Below are positions 23,312 through 34,672 of a DNA stretch of 64,000 bases, one piece after another; position 1 is the stretch's first letter, and each line of letters starts with the position of its first letter. Position numbers and translations under genes: made by a program. Origin of the DNA: Enterobacter sp. Bisph1 (GTDB taxonomy: Bacteria; Pseudomonadota; Gammaproteobacteria; Enterobacterales; Enterobacteriaceae). Below the pieces are notes generated by a model that did not search any database, was not told the origin of the DNA, and saw nothing but the letters and a program-made list of their open reading frames with translations. The stretch covers positions 1-64,000 of the forward strand of contig NZ_JXAG01000049.1 of assembly GCF_000814905.1 (NCBI RefSeq). The letters run 5' to 3'.

Positions 23312-23334
23312 AAAAAAGGGCGTTAAAACGCCCT
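23312..23334 (-). terminator. yceB terminator
   Basis: On the minus strand AGGGCGTTTTAACGCCCT is followed by TTTTTTGC, 5 bp after the yceB stop. It separates yceB from the pyrC promoter. Confidence 0.85.
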
Positions 23335-23339
23335 GGTCT

Positions 23340-23900
23340 TTAATCCGTGAGAGGAATAACAATCTCGCCCGGTTTAACCTCAATGCCTTTGGCATATTTC
23401 TTTGCCAGCGCCTCGCCTTTGCTGCTGTCCTCTTTCAGGACATAAGCCGGGCGTTGATTAAAATAGTTGCGCAGGGACTGATTGAGATAAGGCATCAGGG
23501 TTTGTAACACGCTCTGCATTTTTTCGGGGGTGACGGTTGAGTCCACCACTTCCATCTCTTGCAGATAAATCGCGCCTTTCTGTTTATCAAATACCGGTAA
23601 CGCTTTCAGCTTCAGCTTGATAGTGGCTTTCTGATTACCAAAAAGCGAGTTCATATCCAGGTTAGCATCGCCCGTCAGGGTCACTTTATTAGGTTCTTCA
23701 CGGCCGATTGCCGCCGCCAGGTTAGTGAGCACGATATGGGCATCCGCAAGGCCGGGAACGCCAATATCTTTGGCGAAATCATTACGCTTTTGTAACGCCT
23801 GGTTAATCTCCTGCTCGCTGATGGAATATTGGGTCAATTGATTGCATCCCACCAGCACGCCGCTCAACAGAAAGAGTGCGGCAAAAATAATTTTCTTCAT
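23340..23900 (-). CDS. yceB: DUF1439 lipoprotein YceB
   Basis: A 186-residue lipoprotein with a signal peptide ending LVGC (Cys19). The mature part has a DUF1439 fold of the SMP/lipid-carrier type and matches E. coli YceB in length. Function is not established; it is thought to sit in the inner or outer membrane facing the periplasm. The ATG at 23900 begins MKKIIFAALFLL. Confidence 0.92.
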   Translation of the reverse strand: MKKIIFAALFLLSGVLVGCNQLTQYSISEQEINQALQKRNDFAKDIGVPGLADAHIVLTNLAAAIGREEPNKVTLTGDANLDMNSLFGNQKATIKLKLKALPVFDKQKGAIYLQEMEVVDSTVTPEKMQSVLQTLMPYLNQSLRNYFNQRPAYVLKEDSSKGEALAKKYAKGIEVKPGEIVIPLTD

Positions 23901-24018
23901 GAATTCCTCAACGTAATGCCATACCTGATGCAGGGCATAGCATGCGATACACACCGGAGAAAGGCCAGCGGAAAAAGCTGAAAGGCGGGACGGAAACGAG
24001 CGCTTCCGTCCCGGCAGG

Positions 24019-24666
24019 TTAAATAGCCATTGATGACAGCAAATTGATTTGCGTCTGTTTCGCCATATTATCGCGGTAATCCGCTACCCGGCTTGGCCAG
24101 GTGATACCGCTGACAATGGTGAGGTTACGCAACAGCGGGAAGAGCTGAATATCATCTTCGGAAAGCTCACCGTTGACCGCGTTGGGTTGCACAATCAGCT
24201 TATCGAGGGCGCGTAAATCGTCGCTGATATTTTTCGCTAAACCCGTTGAGTGGGCGAGATGCCCGGCAAAGTCACCGATCGCCGCCTCTTTTTTGCTAAC
24301 AAAAGCAGCGCGCGCCTGCGGCGTGGAAAATTCAGCAAACGCCGACTTTGCGAAGCGCGGGAGCAACAGCCGGTTGACATAGCCATTCACCTTGCGCAGC
24401 CACTCTTCCAGTTTCGGGTTTCGCTTGCCCGTAAGGAGCGGTTTGCCGTCGAGTTTATCGACATAGTGAACAATATCCATGCTTTCGGGTAGATAACGGC
24501 TATCGTCTTTTTGCAGGATTGGCACCATCTTCTGGCCAATCATTTTTGTCGGGGTGGCTTCGTCATCGCTGAGCAAAGTGTTGAGTTCGACAGGGATATT
24601 TTTGAGGCCGAAAATCATGCGGGCTTTCACGCAGAACGGGCAATGTTCGTAAATGTAAAGTTTCAC
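24019..24666 (-). CDS. grxB: Glutaredoxin 2
   Basis: A 215-residue glutaredoxin with a GST-like fold that reduces disulfides with glutathione. The active site is C9-P-F-C12; E. coli has CPYC, so Tyr is replaced by Phe. The C-terminal helical domain is almost identical to E. coli. The start is GTG at 24666, preceded by GGAGGAG; this gives the E. coli length. An ATG start upstream (24696) would add ten residues and is unlikely. Confidence 0.94.
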   Translation of the reverse strand: MKLYIYEHCPFCVKARMIFGLKNIPVELNTLLSDDEATPTKMIGQKMVPILQKDDSRYLPESMDIVHYVDKLDGKPLLTGKRNPKLEEWLRKVNGYVNRLLLPRFAKSAFAEFSTPQARAAFVSKKEAAIGDFAGHLAHSTGLAKNISDDLRALDKLIVQPNAVNGELSEDDIQLFPLLRNLTIVSGITWPSRVADYRDNMAKQTQINLLSSMAI

Positions 24667-24731
24667 GTTTCTCCTCCAGACTGACTTATCCATCAATCAT
24701 CAGTATGGAGGAGGGGAACGCCCGGTGCAAA

Positions 24732-25940
24732 TCAGGCGCCAGGCTCCAGTATTGTCGGGTGCACACGCTTGTGGCTGAACTGCCACAGCAGCGCCATCGA
24801 GGTCATCATGCCGATAGCGCCGAGCATCATCCACGGCAGTTCCGGCTGATGAAAGGCTTTGCCGGCATCAAACAGCCAGCCGCCGCCCGCATAACCCAGC
24901 GCACCGCCGAAAGCCAGCCCCAGACGGCTAAAGCCCATATAGCTGCCGCGCGCTCGGGCATCCGCCAGCTCCGCGCTTAAGGTTTCCCGCGCAGGTTCGG
25001 CAATAATCGAGCCGATATAAAACGTGCAAATCAGCGTGAACAGCTGTTGCAATGTACCGACCATACCCACCGGCAGCAGGCTTAATGACATCACCAGCAG
25101 GCCCGCCATCAGGCGGTGTTCGAGGCGAAAACGTTTTTCACTCCAGCGGGCAATCGGGTACAACAGCGTCAGGGAGAGACAGGCTTCGATGGCGTACATC
25201 CATTTCACCGCCGCCGCTGAACCGGCAATATCATTGACCATAATCGGCAGCATCAACATCACCTGTACGGCCAGCATGTAGTAACCGGTAAGCGTCAGAA
25301 CGTAGGTGACAAAGCGTTTATCGCGCACTACGCGAGCCAGCCCTTCACGCACCGGGGTTTTTACCGTCGACAGTTTCCACGCCGGCAGCAGCCAGGCGTT
25401 AAACGCCGCGCAGAGGATAAACAGTAACGCGCCCGTCGCACACACCAGGCGAAAATCATATTGCAGCAGCCAACTGCCAAGTAGCGCGCCGATCACCGCG
25501 CCCGCGCTGTCCTGCATCATCAACAGGGAAAAGAAACGGCTGCGTTGCCGCGGCCGCACCAGTTTTACCACCAGCGCGGAACGCGGCGGATCGAACAGCG
25601 TGCCGCCCAGCCCCGAGAGAATACAGGAGAGCCATAAAAGCCAGGGCTCATGGGCCACCGCCATTGCGGCAAATCCCCCGGCGCGCATCAGCATCCCGGT
25701 GACGATGAGCGGCTTAGCGCCGAAACGGTCGGCAATTGCGCCGCCAAAAATACCTAAGCCCTGCTGAATAAACTGACGCAAGCCGAGGGCAATGCCGACC
25801 ATCAAGGCGGCCCAGCCGAGCTGGTCGACAAAGCGAATGGAAATCAGGGGAAAGACCACGAAAAAGCCGAGAACTACCAGCATATTATCGACAAGCAGGA
25901 AATATTTACCCAGGCTCCTTGCCTGCGATATGCGCGCCAT
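24732..25940 (-). CDS. mdtH: MFS multidrug transporter MdtH
   Basis: A 402-residue major facilitator protein with 12 hydrophobic segments, matching E. coli MdtH (YceL) in length and sequence. The motif [12 protein letters not shown] lies in the loop between helices 2 and 3. The E. coli protein gives mild resistance to norfloxacin and enoxacin when overproduced. The ATG at 25940 follows GGAGGGG. Divergent from rimJ. Confidence 0.93.
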   Translation of the reverse strand: MARISQARSLGKYFLLVDNMLVVLGFFVVFPLISIRFVDQLGWAALMVGIALGLRQFIQQGLGIFGGAIADRFGAKPLIVTGMLMRAGGFAAMAVAHEPWLLWLSCILSGLGGTLFDPPRSALVVKLVRPRQRSRFFSLLMMQDSAGAVIGALLGSWLLQYDFRLVCATGALLFILCAAFNAWLLPAWKLSTVKTPVREGLARVVRDKRFVTYVLTLTGYYMLAVQVMLMLPIMVNDIAGSAAAVKWMYAIEACLSLTLLYPIARWSEKRFRLEHRLMAGLLVMSLSLLPVGMVGTLQQLFTLICTFYIGSIIAEPARETLSAELADARARGSYMGFSRLGLAFGGALGYAGGGWLFDAGKAFHQPELPWMMLGAIGMMTSMALLWQFSHKRVHPTILEPGA

Positions 25941-26177
25941 TTCCCCTCCGGGAAATAAGATTGATAAGACTTCCTTATTCTGCGGCTTCGTCAGAGCTTT
26001 GCCCATCGTAACGGTGACAATATTTTTTTATCAAAATCAGCGTTTGATTGAGACTTTTCATCGAAATTGGTCTTTGACGCAGAAAATGCCATGCTGCTGT
26101 TTTCACACAGCGGCAGAGCAACTGTATAGTAAAGGTAAGGGGTTAAAAGAGTGGTAAAACGGAAGGAGTGGTAATGC

Positions 26178-26765
26178 ATGTTTGGCTATCGCAGTAACGT
26201 GCCGAAAGTACGCTTAGTGACAGACCGGTTGGTGGTTCGCCTGGTGCACGAGCGTGACGCCTGGCGACTGGCGGATTATTACGCCGAGAATCGTCAGTAT
26301 TTAAAACCCTGGGAACCGGTGCGCGATGAAAGCCATTGTTATCCTTCCGGCTGGCAGGCGCGCCTTGGCATGATCAATGAGTTTCATAAGCAGGGAACGG
26401 CCTTCTACTTTGCGCTGCTCGATCCGGACGAGAAAGAGATTATGGGCGTGGCGAATTTCTCTAACGTCGTGCGCGGCTCGTTTCATGCCTGTTATCTCGG
26501 CTATTCCATTGGCGAAAAGTGGCAGGGGCAGGGATTAATGTTTGAAGCGTTGACCTCGGCGCTTCGCTATATGCAGCGCAGTCAGCATATGCACCGTATT
26601 ATGGCAAACTATATGCCGCACAATAAACGCAGCGGTGATTTACTGGCGAGACTGGGCTTTGAAAAGGAGGGCTATGCTAAATCCTATCTGCTCATTGATG
26701 GACAGTGGCGCGATCACGTCCTTACCGCATTAACCACCGAGGAGTGGACTCCCCCCGGTCGCTAA
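26178..26765 (+). CDS. rimJ: Ribosomal protein S5 N-acetyltransferase RimJ
   Basis: A 195-residue GNAT acetyltransferase that modifies the N-terminal alanine of S5 and also helps 30S assembly. The acetyl-CoA loop is visible as [10 protein letters not shown]. It is nearly identical to E. coli RimJ, with one extra residue near the C-terminus (EEWTPPGR). GGAGTGG precedes the ATG. It leads a short rimJ-yceH-mviM row. Confidence 0.95.
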   Translation: MFGYRSNVPKVRLVTDRLVVRLVHERDAWRLADYYAENRQYLKPWEPVRDESHCYPSGWQARLGMINEFHKQGTAFYFALLDPDEKEIMGVANFSNVVRGSFHACYLGYSIGEKWQGQGLMFEALTSALRYMQRSQHMHRIMANYMPHNKRSGDLLARLGFEKEGYAKSYLLIDGQWRDHVLTALTTEEWTPPGR

Positions 26766-26774
26766 GGAGCTTTG

Positions 26775-27422
26775 ATGAAGTATCAATTAACCGCCGTAGA
26801 GGCGAGGGTGATTGGCTGTTTACTGGAAAAGCAGGTCACTACGCCGGAGCAATATCCGCTCTCTATCAACGGCGTTGTCACCGCTTGTAATCAAAAGACC
26901 AACCGTGAACCGGTGATGAACCTCAGCGAACCAGAGGTGCAGGCGGTACTGGATGAGCTGGTGAAACGCCACTATCTGCGCACGGTTAGCGGTTTTGGTA
27001 ACCGGGTGACGAAATATGAGCAGCGCTTTTGTAATTCCGAATTTGGCGATCTTAAGCTCACCCCGGCCGAGGTGGCGCTCATCGCCACGCTGTTGCTGCG
27101 CGGTCCGCAAACGCCGGGTGAGTTGCGCACCCGCGCTGAAAGGATGCATCTCTTCGCGGATATGAGTGAAGTAGAAAGCGCGTTAGAACAGCTGGCAACG
27201 CGCGAGGATGGCCCATATGTGGTCCGTCTGCCCCGCGAGCCGGGTAAACGCGAAAGCCGTTTTATGCATCTGTTCAGCGGCGATGTACAGACGCAGGCGA
27301 TCGTTGTCGAAGCGGTGAGCGCGCCGGAGCACGCGCTCGTGGCGCGCGTTGAGGCGCTGGAAGACGAAGTGGCAGAACTGAAGCAGCGTCTGGATTCGCT
27401 GCTGGCACACCTGGGAGAGTAA
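26775..27422 (+). CDS. yceH: DUF480 protein YceH
   Basis: A 215-residue cytoplasmic protein with two winged-helix-like DUF480 halves (about 1-90 and 95-170) and a C-terminal coiled coil ([20 protein letters not shown]). It resembles E. coli YceH throughout. Function unknown; the winged-helix folds suggest nucleic acid contact. ATG at 26775, 9 bp after rimJ. Confidence 0.92.
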   Translation: MKYQLTAVEARVIGCLLEKQVTTPEQYPLSINGVVTACNQKTNREPVMNLSEPEVQAVLDELVKRHYLRTVSGFGNRVTKYEQRFCNSEFGDLKLTPAEVALIATLLLRGPQTPGELRTRAERMHLFADMSEVESALEQLATREDGPYVVRLPREPGKRESRFMHLFSGDVQTQAIVVEAVSAPEHALVARVEALEDEVAELKQRLDSLLAHLGE

Positions 27423-27424
27423 CC

Positions 27425-28348
27425 ATGACAACATTACGTATTGGTGTGGTTGGACTGGGCGGTATCGCGCAGAAAGCCTGGCTGCCGGTGTTAGGCGCGG
27501 CGACAGACTGGACGCTCACCGCGGCCTGGTCACCGACGCGGGAAAAGGCGCTGCGTATCTGCGAAAGCTGGCGCATTCCTTATGCCGATTCGCTGGCGTC
27601 GTTGGCTTCTCAGTGTGATGCGGTGTTTGTTCATACTTCGACGGCCTCGCATTATGCGGTGGTCAGCGAACTGCTTAACCTCGGCGTGCATATCTGCGTC
27701 GATAAACCGCTGGCGGAAAACGTACAGGATGCGGAGCGGCTGATTGAACTGGCGGCGCGCAAGAAACTGTCGCTTATGGTCGGTTTCAACCGACGGTTCT
27801 CCCCACTGTATCGCGAGCTGAAACAGCAGATGCCGCAGGCGGCCTCGCTGCGGATGGATAAACACCGTACCGACAGCGTGGGGCCGCACGATCTGCGCTT
27901 TACCCTGCTTGATGATTACCTGCACGTGGTGGATACCGCGCTATGGCTGGCAGGCGGTGCGGCGCAGTTAAAAAGCGGCACGCTGCACACCAATGACGAC
28001 GGCGAGATGATTTATGCCGAGCACCATTTCAGTACCGGCAATCTGCAGATCACCACCAGTATGCACCGTCGGGCAGGCAGCCAGCGGGAGTGGATCCAGG
28101 CGGTGACCGATGGCGGGCTGTTCGACATCACCGATATGCGTGAGTGGCGCGAAGAGCGCGGGCAGGGCATCGTCGCCCGTCCGGTTGCGAGCTGGCAGAG
28201 CGTGCTGGAGCAGCGCGGGTTTGCTGGCTGCGCACGCCATTTTATTGAATGCGTACAAAATCAGACGGTTCCGGAAACCAGCGGTGAACAAGCGATCCTC
28301 GCTCAGCGAGTGGTCGAAAAACTCTGGCGCGAGGCCATCAGCGAATAA
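27425..28348 (+). CDS. mviM: Gfo/Idh/MocA-family oxidoreductase MviM
   Basis: A 307-residue putative NAD(P)-dependent sugar dehydrogenase. The Rossmann motif GLGGIA is near residue 9 and the family's DKPLAENV loop with its lysine is near residue 98. Substrate unknown. Named with mviN from Salmonella virulence work. It starts 2 bp after yceH and precedes murJ by 252 bp. Confidence 0.93.
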   Translation: MTTLRIGVVGLGGIAQKAWLPVLGAATDWTLTAAWSPTREKALRICESWRIPYADSLASLASQCDAVFVHTSTASHYAVVSELLNLGVHICVDKPLAENVQDAERLIELAARKKLSLMVGFNRRFSPLYRELKQQMPQAASLRMDKHRTDSVGPHDLRFTLLDDYLHVVDTALWLAGGAAQLKSGTLHTNDDGEMIYAEHHFSTGNLQITTSMHRRAGSQREWIQAVTDGGLFDITDMREWREERGQGIVARPVASWQSVLEQRGFAGCARHFIECVQNQTVPETSGEQAILAQRVVEKLWREAISE

Positions 28349-28483
28349 TAGCCGGTAACAACTGGCGATAGTAATTCGCCTTTTTCTCTGTAGACTAACA
28401 GCCTCTTGAACCGGGCGTATATTGTTGCCGTCAATTTGGCCAGCGACAGCGCGGAGCAACCGAAGCGTACAGCCCGTACGTGA

Positions 28484-30139
<1,656 letters not shown>

Positions 30140-30140
30140 C

Positions 30141-30174
30141 AGAAAAGCAAAATGCCAGGGCGTTATCCCTGGCA
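30141..30174 (-). terminator. flgMN terminator
   Basis: On the minus strand TGCCAGGG-ATAACG-CCCTGGCA is followed by TTTTGCTTTTCT. On the plus strand only A follows the stem, so it mainly serves flgN rather than murJ. Confidence 0.72.
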
Positions 30175-30190
30175 AAAAAAATAGGTTTAC

Positions 30191-30613
30191 TTAAATGGAG
30201 ATTTTCTTTCCGCCGCGACTGCCGTAAGCGGTCTGGCCGTTGGCACCGTAAAGCTGAGGTTCCTGGTGGGGCCTCAGAACTTCCAGCGCCTGCTTGTTAC
30301 GCGCAATCTGCCCTTCCAGCAGCCATCCATTGTGCTGGTTAAGGTCGCGCAAATGCTGCGTTTTCTGCGTAATCGTCTGCCAACGATCGGCGACATCGTC
30401 GTTTGCGCTGTGCGGCTCTTTTTGCGTCGAACGACGCTGCTGCTCCAGGTAATCGAGCGTCGCGAGCAATGAGCTTTTTTCTTCCGTAATACGTTGTAGC
30501 GCGCTGCCATTGATATGGCCTACGGAAAGCTGTTTTTGCTCAGTATCCATCACGTCTTTCAGTGCGCTCAGGATAACTGTCATTTGATCAAGGATGTCTG
30601 ACAGTCGATTCAT
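30191..30613 (-). CDS. flgN: Flagellar export chaperone FlgN
   Basis: A 140-residue helical cytoplasmic chaperone that binds the C-termini of the hook-filament junction proteins FlgK and FlgL and brings them to the export gate. The long coiled-coil pattern is clear through residue 100. The ATG at 30613 follows the flgM stop by 4 bp. E. coli FlgN is 138 residues. Confidence 0.94.
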   Translation of the reverse strand: MNRLSDILDQMTVILSALKDVMDTEQKQLSVGHINGSALQRITEEKSSLLATLDYLEQQRRSTQKEPHSANDDVADRWQTITQKTQHLRDLNQHNGWLLEGQIARNKQALEVLRPHQEPQLYGANGQTAYGSRGGKKISI

Positions 30614-30617
30614 ACTG

Positions 30618-30911
30618 TTATTTACTCTGTAAGTAACTCTGCGCTTCATCAATCAGGGCATCGGCGATTTTGCCGGTGTCCATCTTCAGTTCACCGTTAC
30701 GAATCGCCGTTTTCAGTTTTTCCACGCGATCCATATTGATGTCATTCGCACCCGCTTGCATCAGCTTGGTTTGCGCGCCGCTGAGGGTGACGCTGGTGCT
30801 GTTTGCCGTCGCTGCTTTTTCCACACGCGTTTTCTGCGTTTGGGTATCGCTGGTTTCACGCTGTTGAACAGTGCTAACCGGTTTCAGTGACGATGTACGA
30901 TCAATACTCAT
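30618..30911 (-). CDS. flgM: Anti-sigma-28 factor FlgM
   Basis: A 97-residue protein that holds FliA (sigma-28) inactive until it is exported through the finished hook. The disordered N-terminus ([19 protein letters not shown]) and the FliA-binding C-terminal half (from about residue 40) are as in E. coli and Salmonella. A near-perfect sigma-28 promoter lies upstream, so it limits its own sigma factor. Confidence 0.95.
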   Translation of the reverse strand: MSIDRTSSLKPVSTVQQRETSDTQTQKTRVEKAATANSTSVTLSGAQTKLMQAGANDINMDRVEKLKTAIRNGELKMDTGKIADALIDEAQSYLQSK

Positions 30912-30971
30912 AGTGTTTTCCTCATCGAGGTATCACGGCGTTTTGGCCAGATATCTTTAGTCGTTGCTTAT

Positions 30972-30998
30972 TTATCGGCAGCCGACATGATTTCTTTA
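30972..30998 (-). promoter_or_regulatory. Sigma-28 (FliA) promoter of flgMN
   Basis: On the minus strand TAAAGAAA-N11-GCCGATAA matches the FliA consensus TAAAGTTT-N11-GCCGATAA with a full -10 and exact spacing. It lies 61 bp before the flgM start. Confidence 0.93.
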
Positions 30999-31004
30999 AA
31001 AAGA

Positions 31005-31664
31005 TTATAGGTTAATCAGAATATTCCCATCAGCGTTCACTATACCGCTGACAATCTGCCCTGAAGCCATGCGTACACGGGCGTTTTGCGCCACCGCTGC
31101 ATTGTTCATGGCCTGACCTTCGCCGTTCACACTAAAGCCATCACCCGACGCCACAACCTGTACACGCTGACCCGCTTTTACCCGCCACGCCTGGCGCAGC
31201 ATCGACAGTTGAATCGCCTGTCCGGGAGCGAGATCGCGCAAACTGACCGCATCCTGCGCCTGGGTAATATCCAGCATCGTTCTCGGCGGCAACTGATCGA
31301 GACGGCCGCGCTGTAACGTCACGCTACCGGGCTGCAAAGTGCTGCCGCGTGCGACGTTTTGCGCAGCCACTACGTAGTTGCCGGTCGCCTGAACAATAAC
31401 CTGCAAATAGCGCTTCTCACCCGCGCAATTCGCCAGCACGTTCAGGTTTCCCCACAGTTTAGCATTACCGAGTACGCTCAGCGCGGGCTGGTCGCATTTG
31501 GGCAGCTGGTTTTGCGGGGTGCGTATATTTACCACTACCTCATCGCTAAAGCCAGCAAGACGTTGAGCAAAAAATGACGTCAGCTGCGCCTGTAAATCCG
31601 CAGCATGGGTAAAGGTGGCTAATAACAGTAAGGTCGCGGCTAAACCGCCTTTCAACGTGTTCAT
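31005..31664 (-). CDS. flgA: P-ring assembly chaperone FlgA
   Basis: A 219-residue periplasmic protein with a signal peptide of about 21 residues (ATFTHA). It helps FlgI assemble into the P ring. The C-terminal SAF-like part (GSTLQPGSVTLQRGRLDQLP onward) is typical. The ATG at 31664 gives the E. coli and Salmonella length; upstream in-frame codons lack signal-peptide character. Divergent from flgB. Confidence 0.95.
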   Translation of the reverse strand: MNTLKGGLAATLLLLATFTHAADLQAQLTSFFAQRLAGFSDEVVVNIRTPQNQLPKCDQPALSVLGNAKLWGNLNVLANCAGEKRYLQVIVQATGNYVVAAQNVARGSTLQPGSVTLQRGRLDQLPPRTMLDITQAQDAVSLRDLAPGQAIQLSMLRQAWRVKAGQRVQVVASGDGFSVNGEGQAMNNAAVAQNARVRMASGQIVSGIVNADGNILINL

Positions 31665-31821
31665 CGCAGACTCCTGCCTGTTGATTGGATGCGGAGATTT
31701 TAACCGCACAGCGAATCTATCAACGCAATAAATAGCGACGCATTTTGCCCTTATTCCAACGATAAGTTTGACGGCAGGGATTTAAGCTGTTGGCTAAATA
31801 ATTGTCATCAGTGGGGGAGAC
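31665..31821. promoter_or_regulatory. flgA/flgB class 2 control region
   Basis: 157 bp separate the divergent flgA and flgB starts. In relatives FlhD4C2 binds here and drives both directions with sigma-70. AATAAATAGCG near 31725 resembles half of the FlhDC box. I cannot define both half-sites with confidence. Confidence 0.55.
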
Positions 31822-32238
31822 ATGCTCGATAAACTCGATGCCGCACTTCGTTTCCAGCAAGAGGCGCTGAACCTGAGCGCTCAGCGTCAGGAAATTCTGT
31901 CGGCTAACATCGCCAACGCCGATACCCCAGGGTATCAGGCACGCGATATCGATTTCGCCAGCGAATTAAAAAAAGTCATGGAGCGGGGTCGTGCTGAAGG
32001 TAGCGGCGTTTCGTTGGCCCTGACCTCTTCGCGCCATATTCCGGCGCAGGCGATGACCGCACCGTCTACGGATCTGCTGTACCGCATTCCCGATCAGCCG
32101 TCTATGGATGGCAACACCGTGGATATGGATCGTGAACGTACGCAGTTCGCCGACAACAGCGTCAAATACCAGACCGGTTTAACCGTGCTGGGTGGGCAGA
32201 TCAAAAGCATGATGACTGTTCTGCAACAGGGGAACTAA
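31822..32238 (+). CDS. flgB: Proximal rod protein FlgB
   Basis: A 138-residue axial protein that starts the flagellar rod, exported by the type III system without a cleaved signal. The N-terminal [25 protein letters not shown] is the shared rod/hook motif. First gene of flgBCDEFGHIJ. A GGGGGA stretch precedes the ATG. Confidence 0.96.
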   Translation: MLDKLDAALRFQQEALNLSAQRQEILSANIANADTPGYQARDIDFASELKKVMERGRAEGSGVSLALTSSRHIPAQAMTAPSTDLLYRIPDQPSMDGNTVDMDRERTQFADNSVKYQTGLTVLGGQIKSMMTVLQQGN

Positions 32239-32242
32239 GTAA

Positions 32243-32647
32243 ATGGCATTGCTGAATATTTTTGATGTCGCAGGCTCCGCGCTGACCGCGCAGTCCAAAC
32301 GTTTGAACGTCGCCGCCAGTAACCTGGCGAACGCCGACAGCGTCACCGGACCCGACGGCCAGCCGTATCGCGCCAAGCAGGTGGTGTTCCAGGTAGATGC
32401 TGCGCCCGGACAGGCGACCGGCGGCGTGAAAGTGGCTGATGTGGTGGAAAGCCAGGCACCGGACAAACTGGTTTACGAACCGGGTAACCCGCTGGCCGAT
32501 GCCAGTGGCTACGTCAAGATGCCAAACGTTGATGTGGTCGGCGAGATGGTGAACACCATGTCCGCGTCCCGCAGCTATCAGGCAAACGTTGAAGTGCTTA
32601 ATACCGTTAAGAGCATGATGCTCAAAACCCTCACGCTCGGCCAGTAA
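32243..32647 (+). CDS. flgC: Proximal rod protein FlgC
   Basis: A 134-residue rod protein. N-terminal [19 protein letters not shown] and C-terminal [19 protein letters not shown] are the conserved heptad segments that form the axial coiled coil. It starts 4 bp after flgB. Length as in E. coli. Confidence 0.96.
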   Translation: MALLNIFDVAGSALTAQSKRLNVAASNLANADSVTGPDGQPYRAKQVVFQVDAAPGQATGGVKVADVVESQAPDKLVYEPGNPLADASGYVKMPNVDVVGEMVNTMSASRSYQANVEVLNTVKSMMLKTLTLGQ

Positions 32648-32658
32648 AGGAGACGCGC

Positions 32659-33348
32659 ATGTCTATCGCCGTAAGATTGGATGACCCGACCAGTACCGGT
32701 GCATCCTCATCGACCAGCAAAACCAGCACTACCAGCGCGACGGGGACCAACAGCGCCTCCGACCTGCAGGGGAGCTTTTTAACCCTTCTGGTTGCGCAGC
32801 TGAAAAACCAGGATCCCACCAACCCGCTGCAAAATAACGAATTGACCACGCAGCTTGCGCAAATCAGCACCGTCAGCGGGATTGAAAAACTGAACACCAC
32901 GCTGGGTTCGATTTCCGGCCAGATCGACAACAGCCAGTCGCTGCAGGCGACGAGCCTGATCGGTCATGGCGTGATGATCCCAGGGCAAACCGTGCTGGTA
33001 GGTAAAGAAACAAGCACCCCGTTTGGCGTTGAACTGACTCAGGCCGCTGACAAAGTGACCGCCACCGTGACCGACAAAAGCGGCACCGTGGTACGCACTA
33101 TGGATATCGGCGGCTTAACAGCTGGCGTCCACACCTTTAGCTGGGACGGCAAACAAACAGATGGAACGGCGGCACCGGATGGCTCTTATAAAGTCACTAT
33201 TGCTGCCAGCTCCGGTGCAACACAGCTGGTTGCGCAACCGCTGCAGTTTGCGATGGTGCAAGGTGTGACCCGCGGCGACAAAGGTAGCACCCTGGATTTA
33301 GGTACCTACGGTACCACCACACTCGACGAAGTACGGCAGATTATCTAA
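32659..33348 (+). CDS. flgD: Hook cap / scaffolding protein FlgD
   Basis: A 229-residue protein that caps the growing hook and is later lost. The conserved N-terminal part FLTLLVAQLKNQDPTNPLQ (about residues 38-56) is followed by an Ig-like FLG/tudor middle (from about residue 80). A Ser/Thr-rich linker (residues 11-35) lies at the N-terminus. Confidence 0.95.
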   Translation: MSIAVRLDDPTSTGASSSTSKTSTTSATGTNSASDLQGSFLTLLVAQLKNQDPTNPLQNNELTTQLAQISTVSGIEKLNTTLGSISGQIDNSQSLQATSLIGHGVMIPGQTVLVGKETSTPFGVELTQAADKVTATVTDKSGTVVRTMDIGGLTAGVHTFSWDGKQTDGTAAPDGSYKVTIAASSGATQLVAQPLQFAMVQGVTRGDKGSTLDLGTYGTTTLDEVRQII

Positions 33349-33374
33349 GCCAAAACACTTATCAGGAGTAAGTC

Positions 33375-34652
33375 ATGGCCTTTTCACAAGCGGTCAGCGG
33401 CCTGAATGCTGCGGCCACCAACCTCGATGTCATTGGTAACAACATTGCCAACTCCGCCACCTATGGCTTTAAGTCCGGATCTGCGTCCTTCGCCGATATG
33501 TTTGCCGGTTCTAAAGTAGGTCTTGGCGTAAAAGTGGCAGGGATCACTCAGGACTTCGCCGATGGCACAACGACCAACACCGGTCGTGGTCTGGACGTGG
33601 CGATCAGCCAAAACGGTTTCTTTCGTATGACCGACAGCAACGGTTCTGTTTACTACAGCCGTAACGGTCAGTTCAAACTCGACGAAAACCGCAACCTGGT
33701 CAACATGCAGGGTATGCAGGTCACGGGTTATCCGGTAGCCGGTACGCCGCCAGCGGTGCTGACCGGTGCGAACCCGACGGCAATTACCATCCCGAATACC
33801 GTGATGTCCGCCCGTGCGACCACGACGGCGACCATGCCGATGAACCTGAACTCGACGGCCAGCATCCCAACGACAACACCGTTCAATCCGGCTAACTCGG
33901 ACAGCTATAACAAGAAAACCACCATCACTTCGTACGATAGCCTGGGTAACGAACACGCTATATATAGTTATTTTGTGAAAACCGCCGCTAATACATGGGA
34001 TGTCTACACCCAGGACTCCAGCGTAGCCGGTGCGAACTATCAAAAAGCAGCCCAGATGTCCTTCAGCTCTAACGGTACCCTCTCTTCGGTGACCAACTAT
34101 AACGAAGTGCTGCCTGCGACCAACCCGCGTACCTGGACTCTGGCCGCAACGCCGAATGCCCAGCCGCAGATCGACATCGCGCTGCAGAGCCTGAACGGTT
34201 CCGCGGCCAGCAGCTACTCCCTGAGTTTCCTGAACTCGATGCAGCAGAACACCGGTAGCAGCGGCGCGGTCTCCGTCGATCAGGATGGTTTCCCGCCAGG
34301 ATCGCTGGTGAGCTATGCCATCAACGATGACGGTACCGTGGTGGGTAGCTACTCGAACGAAAAAACGCAGCTGCTGGGGCAGATCGTGCTGGCGAACTTT
34401 GCCAACAATGAAGGCCTGAAATCTGAAGGGAACAACGTCTGGTCTTCGACGACCTCTTCCGGCGTTGCGCTGCTTGGTACGGCGGGTTCCGGTAACTTCG
34501 GTAAGCTGACGAACGGTGCGCTGGAAGCATCAAACGTGGATCTGAGTAAAGAACTGGTCAATATGATCGTCGCGCAGCGTAACTATCAGTCGAACGCGCA
34601 GACCATCAAAACCCAGGATCAGATCCTCAACACGCTGGTTAACCTGCGTTAA
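33375..34652 (+). CDS. flgE: Flagellar hook protein FlgE
   Basis: A 425-residue hook subunit that polymerises to about 55 nm under FliK control. N-terminal LNAAATNLDVIGNNIANSATYGFK and C-terminal LSKELVNMIVAQRNYQSNAQ are the D0 helices; the exposed middle is variable. It is somewhat longer than E. coli FlgE (about 402 residues), the difference lying in the exposed domain. Confidence 0.96.
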   Translation: MAFSQAVSGLNAAATNLDVIGNNIANSATYGFKSGSASFADMFAGSKVGLGVKVAGITQDFADGTTTNTGRGLDVAISQNGFFRMTDSNGSVYYSRNGQFKLDENRNLVNMQGMQVTGYPVAGTPPAVLTGANPTAITIPNTVMSARATTTATMPMNLNSTASIPTTTPFNPANSDSYNKKTTITSYDSLGNEHAIYSYFVKTAANTWDVYTQDSSVAGANYQKAAQMSFSSNGTLSSVTNYNEVLPATNPRTWTLAATPNAQPQIDIALQSLNGSAASSYSLSFLNSMQQNTGSSGAVSVDQDGFPPGSLVSYAINDDGTVVGSYSNEKTQLLGQIVLANFANNEGLKSEGNNVWSSTTSSGVALLGTAGSGNFGKLTNGALEASNVDLSKELVNMIVAQRNYQSNAQTIKTQDQILNTLVNLR

Positions 34653-34672
34653 TTGTCTGACGGGATGGCTTA